DNA from: Gammaproteobacteria bacterium
GTDB taxonomy: Bacteria > Pseudomonadota > Gammaproteobacteria > Pseudomonadales > Azotimanducaceae
Assembly: GCA_028821405.1 (NCBI GenBank)
Contig: JAPPGK010000028.1
Location: 56,343-120,342 of the forward strand
Length of the DNA: 64,000 nt
Reading direction: 5' to 3'
Shown here: one piece after another, positions 27,522 through 35,433 of the stretch
Numbering within the stretch: the stretch's first letter is position 1
How the letters are laid out: each line of letters opens with the position of its first letter
The notes under the pieces: generated by a model
What the model was told of the DNA's origin: nothing
The model's database searches: none
Seen by the model: the letters and a program-made list of their open reading frames with translations, nothing else
Made by a program: the position numbers and the translations under genes

Positions 27522-28463
27522 ATGTCGTCGCCGGACATCGGATCGGACCACGCCGACTGGCGACCTTCCGGTACCCCCGACGTGTTGCGGATTCGTGCCG
27601 CGATGCTTCGCGACACCCGAAGTTTTTTCGCCGAACGACGCGTCACGGAGGTGCAGACGCCGGTACTCGGCACCACCACGGTTACGGACCCGCAGATCGA
27701 GAGCTTGATCGTTCACGGATCGCGTCGCTACCTGCAGACCTCCCCCGAGTACCACATGAAGCGGCTGCTGGCAGCGGGCGCGTCGTCGATCTACCAGATC
27801 GGTCCCGTGTTCCGAGCCGGCGAACGGGGACGCTGGCACAACCCGGAGTTCACCATGCTGGAGTGGTATCGGCTGGGCTTCGACGCCATGCGTTTGATGG
27901 ACGAGGTGGCGGACTTGGTCGATGTTCTGCTTGGACACGCCACCTATCGGCGCCGAAGCTACGCCGAGATCATCCGAAGGCGCTTCGGCGTGGCCGTGGA
28001 TGCCCACGACGCTTGTCTCGAGACCGCCCGGGGCCTGGGGCTCGCCCGGGATGCAGGGATCGAGGATGCCCATGACCTGTTGCTGGCCGAGGCCATCGGA
28101 ACGGGGCGTGGCCAACGTCTGTTCGTCACGGACTTCCCGCCGCAGCAGGCAGCCCTGGCGAGAATCGGTGCCAACGGCATGGCGGAACGGTTCGAGTTGG
28201 TCGTTGACGGCATCGAGGTGGCCAACGGCTATCATGAACTGCGCGACGCGGATGAACTCGAGTCCCGCATGGGTGCTGACAATCGACGCCGACGCGCCGT
28301 CGGTCGCCCCGAAGTCGCGGCGGATCAACGCCTGTTGGCGGCGCAACGTCAGGGATTGCCCGACTGCGCCGGGGTCGCGGTGGGTTTTGATCGACTCGTT
28401 GCGTTGCGGCTAGGCGTGGCCGACATCGGGGAGACGATGGCGTTCGACTGGGATAGGGCTTGA
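27522..28463 (+). CDS. epmA: EF-P--(R)-beta-lysine ligase
   Basis: Class II lysyl-tRNA-synthetase-like enzyme without the anticodon-binding domain; it activates beta-lysine and attaches it to EF-P. The 313 residues show the class II motifs: YLQTSPEYHMKRLL and FRAGERGRWHNPEFTMLEWYR (motif 2), then ANGYHELRDADEL and GVAVGFDRLVAL (motif 3). Length matches EpmA (PoxA/GenX), about 320 residues, rather than LysS at about 500. It forms an operon with efp. EpmC, the EF-P hydroxylase, is not in the window. Confidence 0.95.
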   Translation: MSSPDIGSDHADWRPSGTPDVLRIRAAMLRDTRSFFAERRVTEVQTPVLGTTTVTDPQIESLIVHGSRRYLQTSPEYHMKRLLAAGASSIYQIGPVFRAGERGRWHNPEFTMLEWYRLGFDAMRLMDEVADLVDVLLGHATYRRRSYAEIIRRRFGVAVDAHDACLETARGLGLARDAGIEDAHDLLLAEAIGTGRGQRLFVTDFPPQQAALARIGANGMAERFELVVDGIEVANGYHELRDADELESRMGADNRRRRAVGRPEVAADQRLLAAQRQGLPDCAGVAVGFDRLVALRLGVADIGETMAFDWDRA

Positions 28464-28559
28464 GTCGCAACCGTGCACCGCCTCGTCGGTGGGAGCGAGG
28501 CCTGCGCCCCGCGTGCTTGGACGGCGTTGCACGAGTGCGGCGACCGGAAGGGGTCGCCC

Positions 28560-29411
28560 TTACGGGTTGCCGCTCCCGGCCGTGTCGCAGGTGCCGATCG
28601 GCGATCCCACGCGCACCTGTTGTCCGGGGCGGATGCCTTCGTCGAGAGTTACCGCGCCTTCGGGAAACAGGACGATGACCGTTGACCCGAGCAGGAACGC
28701 ACCGATCTCGTCGCCGCGTTCGAAAGAGACGCCATCGGGGTTGCGTGATGACTGCCGCCGGTAGGGGGATACCGGACCGGGCCAGTTGACCCGGATGCTG
28801 GCCACGATCATCGCACCGACGAGCACCAGCGCGTATTCGCCGAACGAGGCGGCGATACGCAACACCAGGCGTTCGTTGCGCACGAAGAGGCGTGGGATGT
28901 GGCGTTCCGTGACGCCGTTGACGGAGAACAGCCGTCCGGGGATCTCCACCGTTTCGACGAGTTGCCCGGCGCAAGGCGTGTGGACCCGGTGATAGTTGTG
29001 GGGCGCCAAGTAGACCGTCGCGAACGCGCCGTTGGCTAGACCGTCGGCGAAGGCCGCACCGCCGAGGAGCGCCGAGACCGAGTATTCCCGGCCCTTGGCC
29101 TGCATCAGGCGACCGCGGGAGACGGTGCCGGCTTGGCTAACCGTGCCGTCGGCGGGACTGACCACCACCTCGGGGTCGGCGGGCATTGGCCGTGAACCGG
29201 GCAGCAGGCGGCGGGTGAAGAAGTCGTTGAAGTGCGCGTAATCCGCGGCCGTTTCTCCCTCGAACTCTCTCATGTCGATTCCATAGGCCGACATGAAGGC
29301 GTTGATCAGCAACCGCTTGACCACGTCGTTTTCGGACGCCGCGAATGCGCCGAGAAAACGCGACAGGCCGTGCTGCGGAATGAGACGCTGCAACGCGGCG
29401 AATGGATGCAC
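28560..29411 (-). CDS. psd: Phosphatidylserine decarboxylase proenzyme
   Basis: Membrane-associated enzyme that makes phosphatidylethanolamine. The 283-residue proenzyme has VVSPADGTVSQ, YLAPHNYHRVHTP and the self-cleavage site FLLGSTVIVLFPEG near the C-terminus, where the Ser of GST becomes the pyruvoyl group. GTG 29411 (VHPFAALQRLIPQHGLSRFL) fits the family N-terminus and lies 27 bases after the rhodanese stop. An in-frame TTG further in is a possible shorter start. The psd-rhodanese-orn vicinity is Pseudomonas-like. Confidence 0.94.
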   Translation of the reverse strand: MHPFAALQRLIPQHGLSRFLGAFAASENDVVKRLLINAFMSAYGIDMREFEGETAADYAHFNDFFTRRLLPGSRPMPADPEVVVSPADGTVSQAGTVSRGRLMQAKGREYSVSALLGGAAFADGLANGAFATVYLAPHNYHRVHTPCAGQLVETVEIPGRLFSVNGVTERHIPRLFVRNERLVLRIAASFGEYALVLVGAMIVASIRVNWPGPVSPYRRQSSRNPDGVSFERGDEIGAFLLGSTVIVLFPEGAVTLDEGIRPGQQVRVGSPIGTCDTAGSGNP

Positions 29412-29437
29412 AAGCGATGCCGTGGTGGGCCCGAGGG

Positions 29438-30286
29438 TCAGGTTCCCGCCCCGGTTTGCACGGGGGTGTCGAGCCGGTTGCCCCACTCCGACCAGGAACC
29501 GTGGTAGGCCCGGATCCGGGGAAATCCCAGCAGGCGCGCTGCCATGTAGGTGAGCCCCGACCGGTGGTGGGTCTGGCAGTGGGTGATCACGTCGCGTTCG
29601 GGCACGATGCCGTGATCCGCGAGCAACGCTTCGAGATTCTCCACCAACCGCAGGTTGCGCGCGCCGTCCATCAGGTCGAGCCAGTCGAGGTTGACGGCGC
29701 CGGGAATGTGCCCCGCCCGGACCGCCGCTCGGCGCTGCCCTCGGAACTCGGCTGCCGAGCGACAATCCCAGATCACCAAGTCCGGGTCTTCGAGACGGCC
29801 GAGCAGGTCTTCGGCCTCGGCGATCGGTTCGGTATCGACGCTGATCTCCACCTCCGAGGGCGGCACGCATACGGGTGCCCTCTCGAGGGGTAGACCCGCC
29901 GCGGCCCAGGCGCGAAGGCCGCCGTCGAGATAGCGCCAGCGTGGGTTGCCGATGATGTCCAGGGTCCAGGCGAGGCGCCCCGCCCAGCCGCCGCCCTCGT
30001 CGTCCAAGGTAATCACCTCGATGTCGTGGGTGTAGCCGATGCGCCGGAACAGCGTGGTCAGCGCGCCGGCGTCCGGCAGGCGACCGGTGGCGGGCGGAAT
30101 GCCCGAGACCAAGTCCGCCGGGGCGATGTGAACGGCGCCCGGAACGTGGCCGGCTGCATAGGCGCTTGGCGAGGTCACTTGGGCCACGAGCAGGGCCCGG
30201 TTGTCGTGTCCCGGGGCCGCCAGGCGGTCGGCGAGTTCGACGGCGGTGATTACGCTGGGTTCCATGGGTGGCGGCGGCTGATGCAA
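29438..30286 (-). CDS. Sulfurtransferase with two rhodanese domains
   Basis: Two-domain rhodanese of 282 residues. The N-terminal domain (about 10-130) has no catalytic cysteine ([22 protein letters not shown]). The C-terminal domain carries the active cysteine in [15 protein letters not shown] (about 238) after [15 protein letters not shown]. Such proteins move a sulfane sulfur from thiosulfate or mercaptopyruvate; the loop sequence suggests a thiosulfate-type enzyme, but the donor is uncertain. A second ATG at 30265 is equally possible; neither has a clear Shine-Dalgarno sequence. It is upstream of psd on the same strand. Confidence 0.87.
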   Translation of the reverse strand: MHQPPPPMEPSVITAVELADRLAAPGHDNRALLVAQVTSPSAYAAGHVPGAVHIAPADLVSGIPPATGRLPDAGALTTLFRRIGYTHDIEVITLDDEGGGWAGRLAWTLDIIGNPRWRYLDGGLRAWAAAGLPLERAPVCVPPSEVEISVDTEPIAEAEDLLGRLEDPDLVIWDCRSAAEFRGQRRAAVRAGHIPGAVNLDWLDLMDGARNLRLVENLEALLADHGIVPERDVITHCQTHHRSGLTYMAARLLGFPRIRAYHGSWSEWGNRLDTPVQTGAGT

Positions 30287-30362
30287 GGCGCGGATGATAC
30301 GCGGTTGGCGCTACTGGCAGGCACCGCTATTCTTGACCCCTTGCACCTGCGCGGCCCGGTCG

Positions 30363-30905
30363 ATGGACAACCCGGACGTTCTCGTATGGATCGACATGGA
30401 GATGACCGGGCTCGACCCTGAAGTCGACGCGATACTCGAAGTCGCCTCCCTCGTCACGGACAACGGTCTGGCCATCATCGCCGAGGGTCCCGTGCTCGCC
30501 GTTTACCAGTCCGAGGAGACGTTGGCCGGGATGGACGCTTGGAACGTCGAGCATCACACGGCATCGGGGTTGGTCGAACGGGTACGCCGGTCCCCTGTCA
30601 GCGTCACCGAAGCGGAGGCGCTCACCCTCGCGTTCGTGCAACGTCACGCCGAGAAGCACTCGGCGCCGCTGTGCGGGAACACGGTCTGGCAGGATCGGCG
30701 ATTCCTGAAACGCTATATGCCGACCCTGGAGGACTGGCTGCACTACCGCATCGTCGATGTCTCGACGGTCAAGGAACTTGCCATGCGTTGGAAACCCGAC
30801 CTGGCGGCGGGCTTCACGAAGCGCAACACCCACCGGGCCCTCGACGATATCCGCGAGTCGGTGGCGGAGCTTAGCTACTACCGCGAACGGTTCTTCGCGC
30901 TGTAG
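30363..30905 (+). CDS. orn: Oligoribonuclease
   Basis: DEDDh 3'-5' exoribonuclease that degrades di- to pentanucleotides, including pGpG from cyclic-di-GMP turnover. The 180 residues show [15 protein letters not shown] (Asp/Glu ligands), [18 protein letters not shown] and [20 protein letters not shown] with the catalytic His and Asp. The family N-terminus fixes ATG 30363; the 30294 start adds non-conserved residues. The stop is directly followed by a dispersed repeat (30907-30936). Confidence 0.96.
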   Translation: MDNPDVLVWIDMEMTGLDPEVDAILEVASLVTDNGLAIIAEGPVLAVYQSEETLAGMDAWNVEHHTASGLVERVRRSPVSVTEAEALTLAFVQRHAEKHSAPLCGNTVWQDRRFLKRYMPTLEDWLHYRIVDVSTVKELAMRWKPDLAAGFTKRNTHRALDDIRESVAELSYYRERFFAL

Positions 30906-30906
30906 G

Positions 30907-30936
30907 GGGCGACCCTAGCGGTCGGTAAGGATTCGC
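30907..30936. repeat. Dispersed 3'-end repeat, copy after orn
   Basis: The 30-base unit matches 52657-52686 with three differences. It begins GGGCGACC, has CTAGC where other copies have CTTGC or CTCGC, then GGTCGGTAA and ATTCGC. Only 5 bp of the stem (CGACC/GGTCG) remain. It starts one base after the orn stop. Confidence 0.55.
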
Positions 30937-31003
30937 CACCTGCCGGCGTTGGATTCGGGACGCTACGGTGCCCGTTCGCGGGTGGTCCACGGGCACCCGC
31001 CCG

Positions 31004-32074
31004 TTAGCAGCCCTGTCGCTCGAGGGCCCAGTCGATATGTTCGCGGACCATCGCATTGGCGCCCTCCCTGCGGGCTTTGAGACGCCGGACGATTTCCGGG
31101 TCGGCCGGTGCATTGCCTGCGGCAACCGCAAGATTGCGCACCCACTGGGCATAGTTGACCCGGCGTAGCGCCATTCCCTCGGTGCGCGCGAGGAACGTGG
31201 CCTCGTCCCAGCCGAGCAGTGCTGCGATGGATTCCTTCTCGAGTCCGTGACGGGGTGCGAAGTCGGCTTCCGCCGAACGCCGCGCGAATCGATTCCACGG
31301 ACACACGATCTGGCAATCATCGCAGCCGAACACGCGGTTGCCGATGGCCTCGCGATGTTCGATGGGGATCGTCCCCTTATGTTCGATTGTCAGGTACGAG
31401 ATGCAACGTCGGGCGTCGAGCTTCCCGGGTCCGACGATGGCGGCGGTGGGGCAAACCGTGATGCAGGCACGGCAGGTACCGCAGCCCGGTTGCGTCTTGG
31501 GGGGCGTCACCGGCAATGGAAGGTTCGTGTAGACCTCCCCTAGGAAGAACCAGGAACCGGCCTTCTCGTTGAGCAGCAGCGTGTTCTTGCCGATCCACCC
31601 GAGTCCGGACTTCTCGCCCAGCGGTTTCTCGAGTACCGGTGCCGAGTCCGTGAACGCGCGAAATCGCCCGCCCGCGCTGGCGTCGATGCGCGCGGCGAGG
31701 CGCGCCAGGCGACGCCGCACGGTCTTGTGGTAGTCGCGACCAAGGGCGTAGCGGGCGATGTAGGCGGTCCCATCGTTGTCGGGGATGTCCGTCGCCTTGG
31801 GCGGCGGCGTTCCCAGGTAGTCCATGCGCGCGGAGATGACGCGGATGGTGCCCGGGTGCAGCCGATCCGGTTCGAGACGCTTGTCGACGTTGCGTGCGAG
31901 ATAGCCCATGTCGCCGTGCATCCGCTCCTCGAGCCAGTTTCGGAACGCGGGCGCGTAGTCGGCGAGCCTGGTATCGGCAATGCCGATCCCTTGAAAGCCT
32001 AGCTCTCGTGCCCATCGCTCGATGTCCCGGACGAGATCGGGTCGCGTTGCCGGGTGCGTGTGACTGGTTGTCAT
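31004..32074 (-). CDS. queG: Epoxyqueuosine reductase
   Basis: Cobalamin- and Fe-S-dependent enzyme for the last step of tRNA queuosine synthesis. The 356 residues contain the N-terminal cobalamin-binding segment (LGFQGIGIADTRLADYAP, HGDMGYLARN), the GLGWIGKNTLLLNEKAGSWFFLGE block and two 4Fe-4S motifs, CGTCRACITVCPT and CDDCQIVCPWN. The C-terminal HEAT-like repeat of some members is short here (RVNYAQWVRNLAVAAGN). It is divergent from nnr, with 61 bases between, as in many gammaproteobacteria. Confidence 0.95.
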   Translation of the reverse strand: MTTSHTHPATRPDLVRDIERWARELGFQGIGIADTRLADYAPAFRNWLEERMHGDMGYLARNVDKRLEPDRLHPGTIRVISARMDYLGTPPPKATDIPDNDGTAYIARYALGRDYHKTVRRRLARLAARIDASAGGRFRAFTDSAPVLEKPLGEKSGLGWIGKNTLLLNEKAGSWFFLGEVYTNLPLPVTPPKTQPGCGTCRACITVCPTAAIVGPGKLDARRCISYLTIEHKGTIPIEHREAIGNRVFGCDDCQIVCPWNRFARRSAEADFAPRHGLEKESIAALLGWDEATFLARTEGMALRRVNYAQWVRNLAVAAGNAPADPEIVRRLKARREGANAMVREHIDWALERQGC

Positions 32075-32135
32075 CGCGGTACGAAGCTACCCGTTTCGTG
32101 TATGTTCCCACGAAAGGAGTCGACCATCCGAGCGT

Positions 32136-33607
32136 ATGCGCCAGCCGACACGGAACGTCTTCACGGCATCGGACGTGCGTGCCTTTGATCGCCGTGCCAT
32201 CGACGAGTTCTCGATTCCCGGCATCCGGCTGATGCATCGCGCGGGCAGGGCGGCGTTCGACGTGCTCCGCTCGCGTTGGCCCGACGCCCGCGCGGTTTCG
32301 ATCGTCTGCGGCACCGGCAACAACGCCGGCGACGGCTATGTCGTTGCCGGCTGCGCCAGAGATGCGGGATTCGACGTGCAACTCGTCCAGGTCGGCGACC
32401 CCGAAAGACTCGCCGGCGAAGCGGCCGATGCCCGCGGTTTTGCCGAGACGCGTCTCGGCGGGCGGATCGAGCAGACAGTCGATGGCTGGAACATCAGGGG
32501 CGATGTGGCGGTCGATGCCTTGCTCGGTACGGGTGCCCGGGGCGCGATCCGCACGCCCTACCAGGCGGCCATCGACCGGATGAACGGCGCGGGCGTGCCG
32601 ATCCTGGCGCTAGACCTGCCGACCGGCGTCGACGCCGAGACCGGTGGCCTGCTGACGGCACATCCCGTGCAGGCGTCGGTGACGGTGACCTTCGTGGCGG
32701 CCAAGCTCGGCTTGGTGACCGGCGACGCGGTGGACTTCGTGGGCGAGTTGGTCGTCGACGACCTGGACGTGCCGGATGGCGTCTACGACCGCCCGGGTGT
32801 CCGGATCCTCGACGGGGCGGGACTCGCCAGGCTTGCGCGCCGGCCGGGCGCCCACAAGGGTGACTTCGGGCGTGTGCTCATCGTCGGAGGCGAGACGGAC
32901 ATGGGGGGCGCGGTGATACTGGCGGGGGAGGCCGCACTGCGAACCGGCGCTGGTCTCGTCACCATCGCCACGCGCAGCGTGAACCGGGCGGCCGTGTTGG
33001 CGCGACGCCCGGAACTGATGGTTCGCGGCGTGGACGACGCGGACGACATCGCTGACCTGGTGGGACGCGCGTCGGCCATTGCCGTGGGCCCCGGCCTTGG
33101 CCGGGCGACTGGGGTGCCCGCTTGCTCGGATCCGTCGCGGATGCCGGCAAGCCCTTGGTGGTGGATGCGGACGGCTTGAATCTCGTCGCGGACACGGGGC
33201 TTGGCCTGCCGCCCTCCACGATCATCACGCCGCACCCCGGCGAAGCCGGACGCCTGCTGGGCGAGTCGACCGCAACGATCCAATCGAACCGGCCCCAAGC
33301 CGCGGCACGACTCACCCGGGGGACTCCATTGGGCATCACGGCGGTATTGAAGGGCGCGGGGACGCTCGTCGCGCAGGAGGGAGCGGTCGAATCGGTCTGC
33401 CTGGCGGGCAATCCGGGCATGGCGACCGCCGGCAGCGGCGATGTGTTGACCGGGATCATCGCCGCCTTGCTGGCCCGAGGGATGGAATCCCTCGCCGCTG
33501 CGGAGTTGGGCGTCTGGCTACATGCCCGGGCTGGCGATGAGGCCCGAGCCGGCGGCGGATCGTTGATCGCCGGCGACCTGATCGAAGCGCTTCGGCTGAC
33601 CGCGTGA
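32136..33607 (+). pseudogene. nnr: NAD(P)H-hydrate epimerase/dehydratase (Nnr), frameshifted
   Basis: Bifunctional repair enzyme for hydrated NAD(P)H. The N-terminal epimerase half (residues about 1-215) is intact: ASDVRAFDRRAIDEFSIPG, VCGTGNNAGDGYVVAG, VDALLGTGARG. The C-terminal dehydratase begins normally (KGDFGRVLIVGGETDMGGA, SAIAVGPGLGRA) but near 33105-33110 the frame breaks; this frame then hits a stop at 33179. The family sequence resumes in another frame from 33110 (WGARLL, then VVDADGLNL, ITPHPGEAGRLL, NPGMATAGSGDVLTGIIAAL) to 33607. A single missing base explains it (GCG-GAC-TGG would restore the reading). Both halves are otherwise conserved, so a sequencing or assembly error is at least as likely as a real mutation. 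Confidence 0.85.
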
Positions 33608-34023
33608 CCACGTACCTGCCGGACGAGACGGCGACCCTGGCCTTCGGGGCCGGCTTCGTGGATTTGGCGTTGTCCTCGGAGTTGGTATTCCTGCACGGGG
33701 ACTTGGGAGCGGGCAAGACAACGCTGGTGCGGGGCTTTCTCCGCGGGCTCGGTCACCGGGGGGCGGTCAAGAGCCCGACCTACACCTTGCTAGAGAGCTA
33801 TGAGATCGGCCCCATGAGGGTTTATCATTTCGACTTCTATCGAATCGTCGATCCCCGGGAGCTGGGCTACATCGGCATCGACGACTTGATGGGCGAGCAG
33901 GCGGTCAAACTCGTGGAGTGGCCCGTCAATGCTGGCGACCGGCTCCCGCGGGCGGACATGGAGGTTCGGCTTGGAATCGAGGGATTGGGCAGGCGCGCAG
34001 AAGTCATCGATCACCGTCAATAG
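33604..34023 (+). CDS. tsaE: tRNA t6A synthesis ATPase TsaE
   Basis: P-loop ATPase that partners TsaB/TsaD in making N6-threonylcarbamoyladenosine at tRNA position 37. The 139 residues include LVFLHGDLGAGKTTLVRGFL (Walker A), SPTYTLLESYE, VYHFDFYRI and VKLVEWPVN. GTG 33604 overlaps the nnr stop by four bases, the normal coupling for this pair and further evidence that the nnr 3' part was recently functional. The amiC start lies inside its 3' end. Confidence 0.95.
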   Translation: MTTYLPDETATLAFGAGFVDLALSSELVFLHGDLGAGKTTLVRGFLRGLGHRGAVKSPTYTLLESYEIGPMRVYHFDFYRIVDPRELGYIGIDDLMGEQAVKLVEWPVNAGDRLPRADMEVRLGIEGLGRRAEVIDHRQ

Positions 34024-35356
34024 GTCGCGGGCAACGCGGCTTGGAATCCTGGGGGCCGTCGCCGCGGTGTTTGCGGCGGCGTCGGTTGGCGCGGCCAACC
34101 AGATTGTGGACATTCGCCACCACGAGGGGCCGGATGCGACGCGTGTGGTGGTGAGCACCACGGAGGTCGCCTCCTTCAAGGTGTTCAGGCTCGACAATCC
34201 CGACCGCGTGGTGATCGACTTGTTCAACACGCGTCCGGCAAGGAACTTTTCGGTACCTGCCGTGGACGGTCGCATGGTCGAAGGCGTTCGTTCCTCCCCC
34301 CGTCGCCGCACCAACTACCGCGTCGTCTTGGACCTCCGACAACGGGCCGATCACCGGGAGCAAGTTCTAGCGCCGGACGGCCCCCGGGCTCACCGGCTCG
34401 TCATCGATCTCTATCCGGTTGATGAGGAGAAGGAACTCACCACGGGGGTCGTCCCTCCGGCGCGCGACCGCGACATCATCGTCGCAGTGGACCCCGGTCA
34501 CGGCGGCAGACACCCCGGCGCCGTCGGTGCCGGTGGTGTGTACGAGAAGACCATCGTGTTGGCGATTGCCCGGGAGTTGCGACGCGAACTCGATGCATTG
34601 CCGGGCTTCCGGACCGTGTTGACCCGGGACGGCGACTACTATCTCGACCTCCGCCCCCGGTTCCAGATCGCCGACCGCGCGGGCGCAGACATGTTCATTT
34701 CGATTCACGCCAACGCTTTCAGGAAGTCCAGCATCAACGGCGCAGAGGTCTACGTGTTGTCGGCGCGGGGCGCGTCAAGGGAAACGGCCAAATTGCTGGC
34801 CGACCGCGAAGGCGGCGGGGAGGCCCCTGGATTCGGCCCCGTGTCACTCCACGACGTCGACGCGTCGGTGGCGCGCATCATGGTTGACCTGACCATGGAC
34901 TCCAAACGCAACAAGAGCGTCCTGTTGGGCGAGGCCGTTCTCGGTGCCCTCGCCGGAACCGTCAAGTTGCGCAAGGAGCACCTCTACGAAAAAGCGTTCC
35001 AGGTACTGCGCTCAGCCAGTTTGCCGTCGATTCTCGTCGAAGCCGGCTACCTGTCGAATCCCGGTGACTTGCGCCGCCTGACCGATCGCGCACATCAACG
35101 ACGCGTCGCCCAGGCGATCGCCAAGGGCATCCGGGACTACGCCTATATGAACGCGCCGGATGGCACGCTGGTCGCCTCGATGGTCGAGGCCGGCGCGCTT
35201 CGCTATGTCGTGAAACGCGGCGACACGCTATCCGAAATCGCCTCGCGCTACCGGACCTCGACACGGATCCTGCGGCATCGCAACGACCTCCCGTCGAGTG
35301 ATCGCATCCTCGTGGGCCAGATCCTGTTCATCCCCTTCGGCAAGGCGAGTGGCTAG
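33971..35356 (+). CDS. amiC: N-acetylmuramoyl-L-alanine amidase with AMIN and LysM domains
   Basis: Periplasmic zinc amidase that cuts septal peptidoglycan during daughter-cell separation. The 461 residues have a signal peptide (LGILGAVAAVFAAASVGAA) and an AMIN domain (about 45-145). The Amidase_3 domain shows zinc residues in VAVDPGHGGRHPGAVG, GGVYEKTIVLA and ISIHANAF plus catalytic Glu in ILVEAGYLSNPGD. A C-terminal LysM follows (YVVKRGDTLSEIASRY). I chose TTG 33971 because GGAGGT lies at 33959-33964, seven bases upstream; this places the start inside tsaE. It precedes mutL as in many gammaproteobacteria. Confidence 0.92.
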   Translation: MESRDWAGAQKSSITVNRSRATRLGILGAVAAVFAAASVGAANQIVDIRHHEGPDATRVVVSTTEVASFKVFRLDNPDRVVIDLFNTRPARNFSVPAVDGRMVEGVRSSPRRRTNYRVVLDLRQRADHREQVLAPDGPRAHRLVIDLYPVDEEKELTTGVVPPARDRDIIVAVDPGHGGRHPGAVGAGGVYEKTIVLAIARELRRELDALPGFRTVLTRDGDYYLDLRPRFQIADRAGADMFISIHANAFRKSSINGAEVYVLSARGASRETAKLLADREGGGEAPGFGPVSLHDVDASVARIMVDLTMDSKRNKSVLLGEAVLGALAGTVKLRKEHLYEKAFQVLRSASLPSILVEAGYLSNPGDLRRLTDRAHQRRVAQAIAKGIRDYAYMNAPDGTLVASMVEAGALRYVVKRGDTLSEIASRYRTSTRILRHRNDLPSSDRILVGQILFIPFGKASG

Positions 35357-35433
35357 CCCGACACTGTGAAGATGACAATGCGGCATCGAAGCTTGACCCG
35401 AGCGAGAGCCTTTTCCCGCGTTCAAGGCATTCA

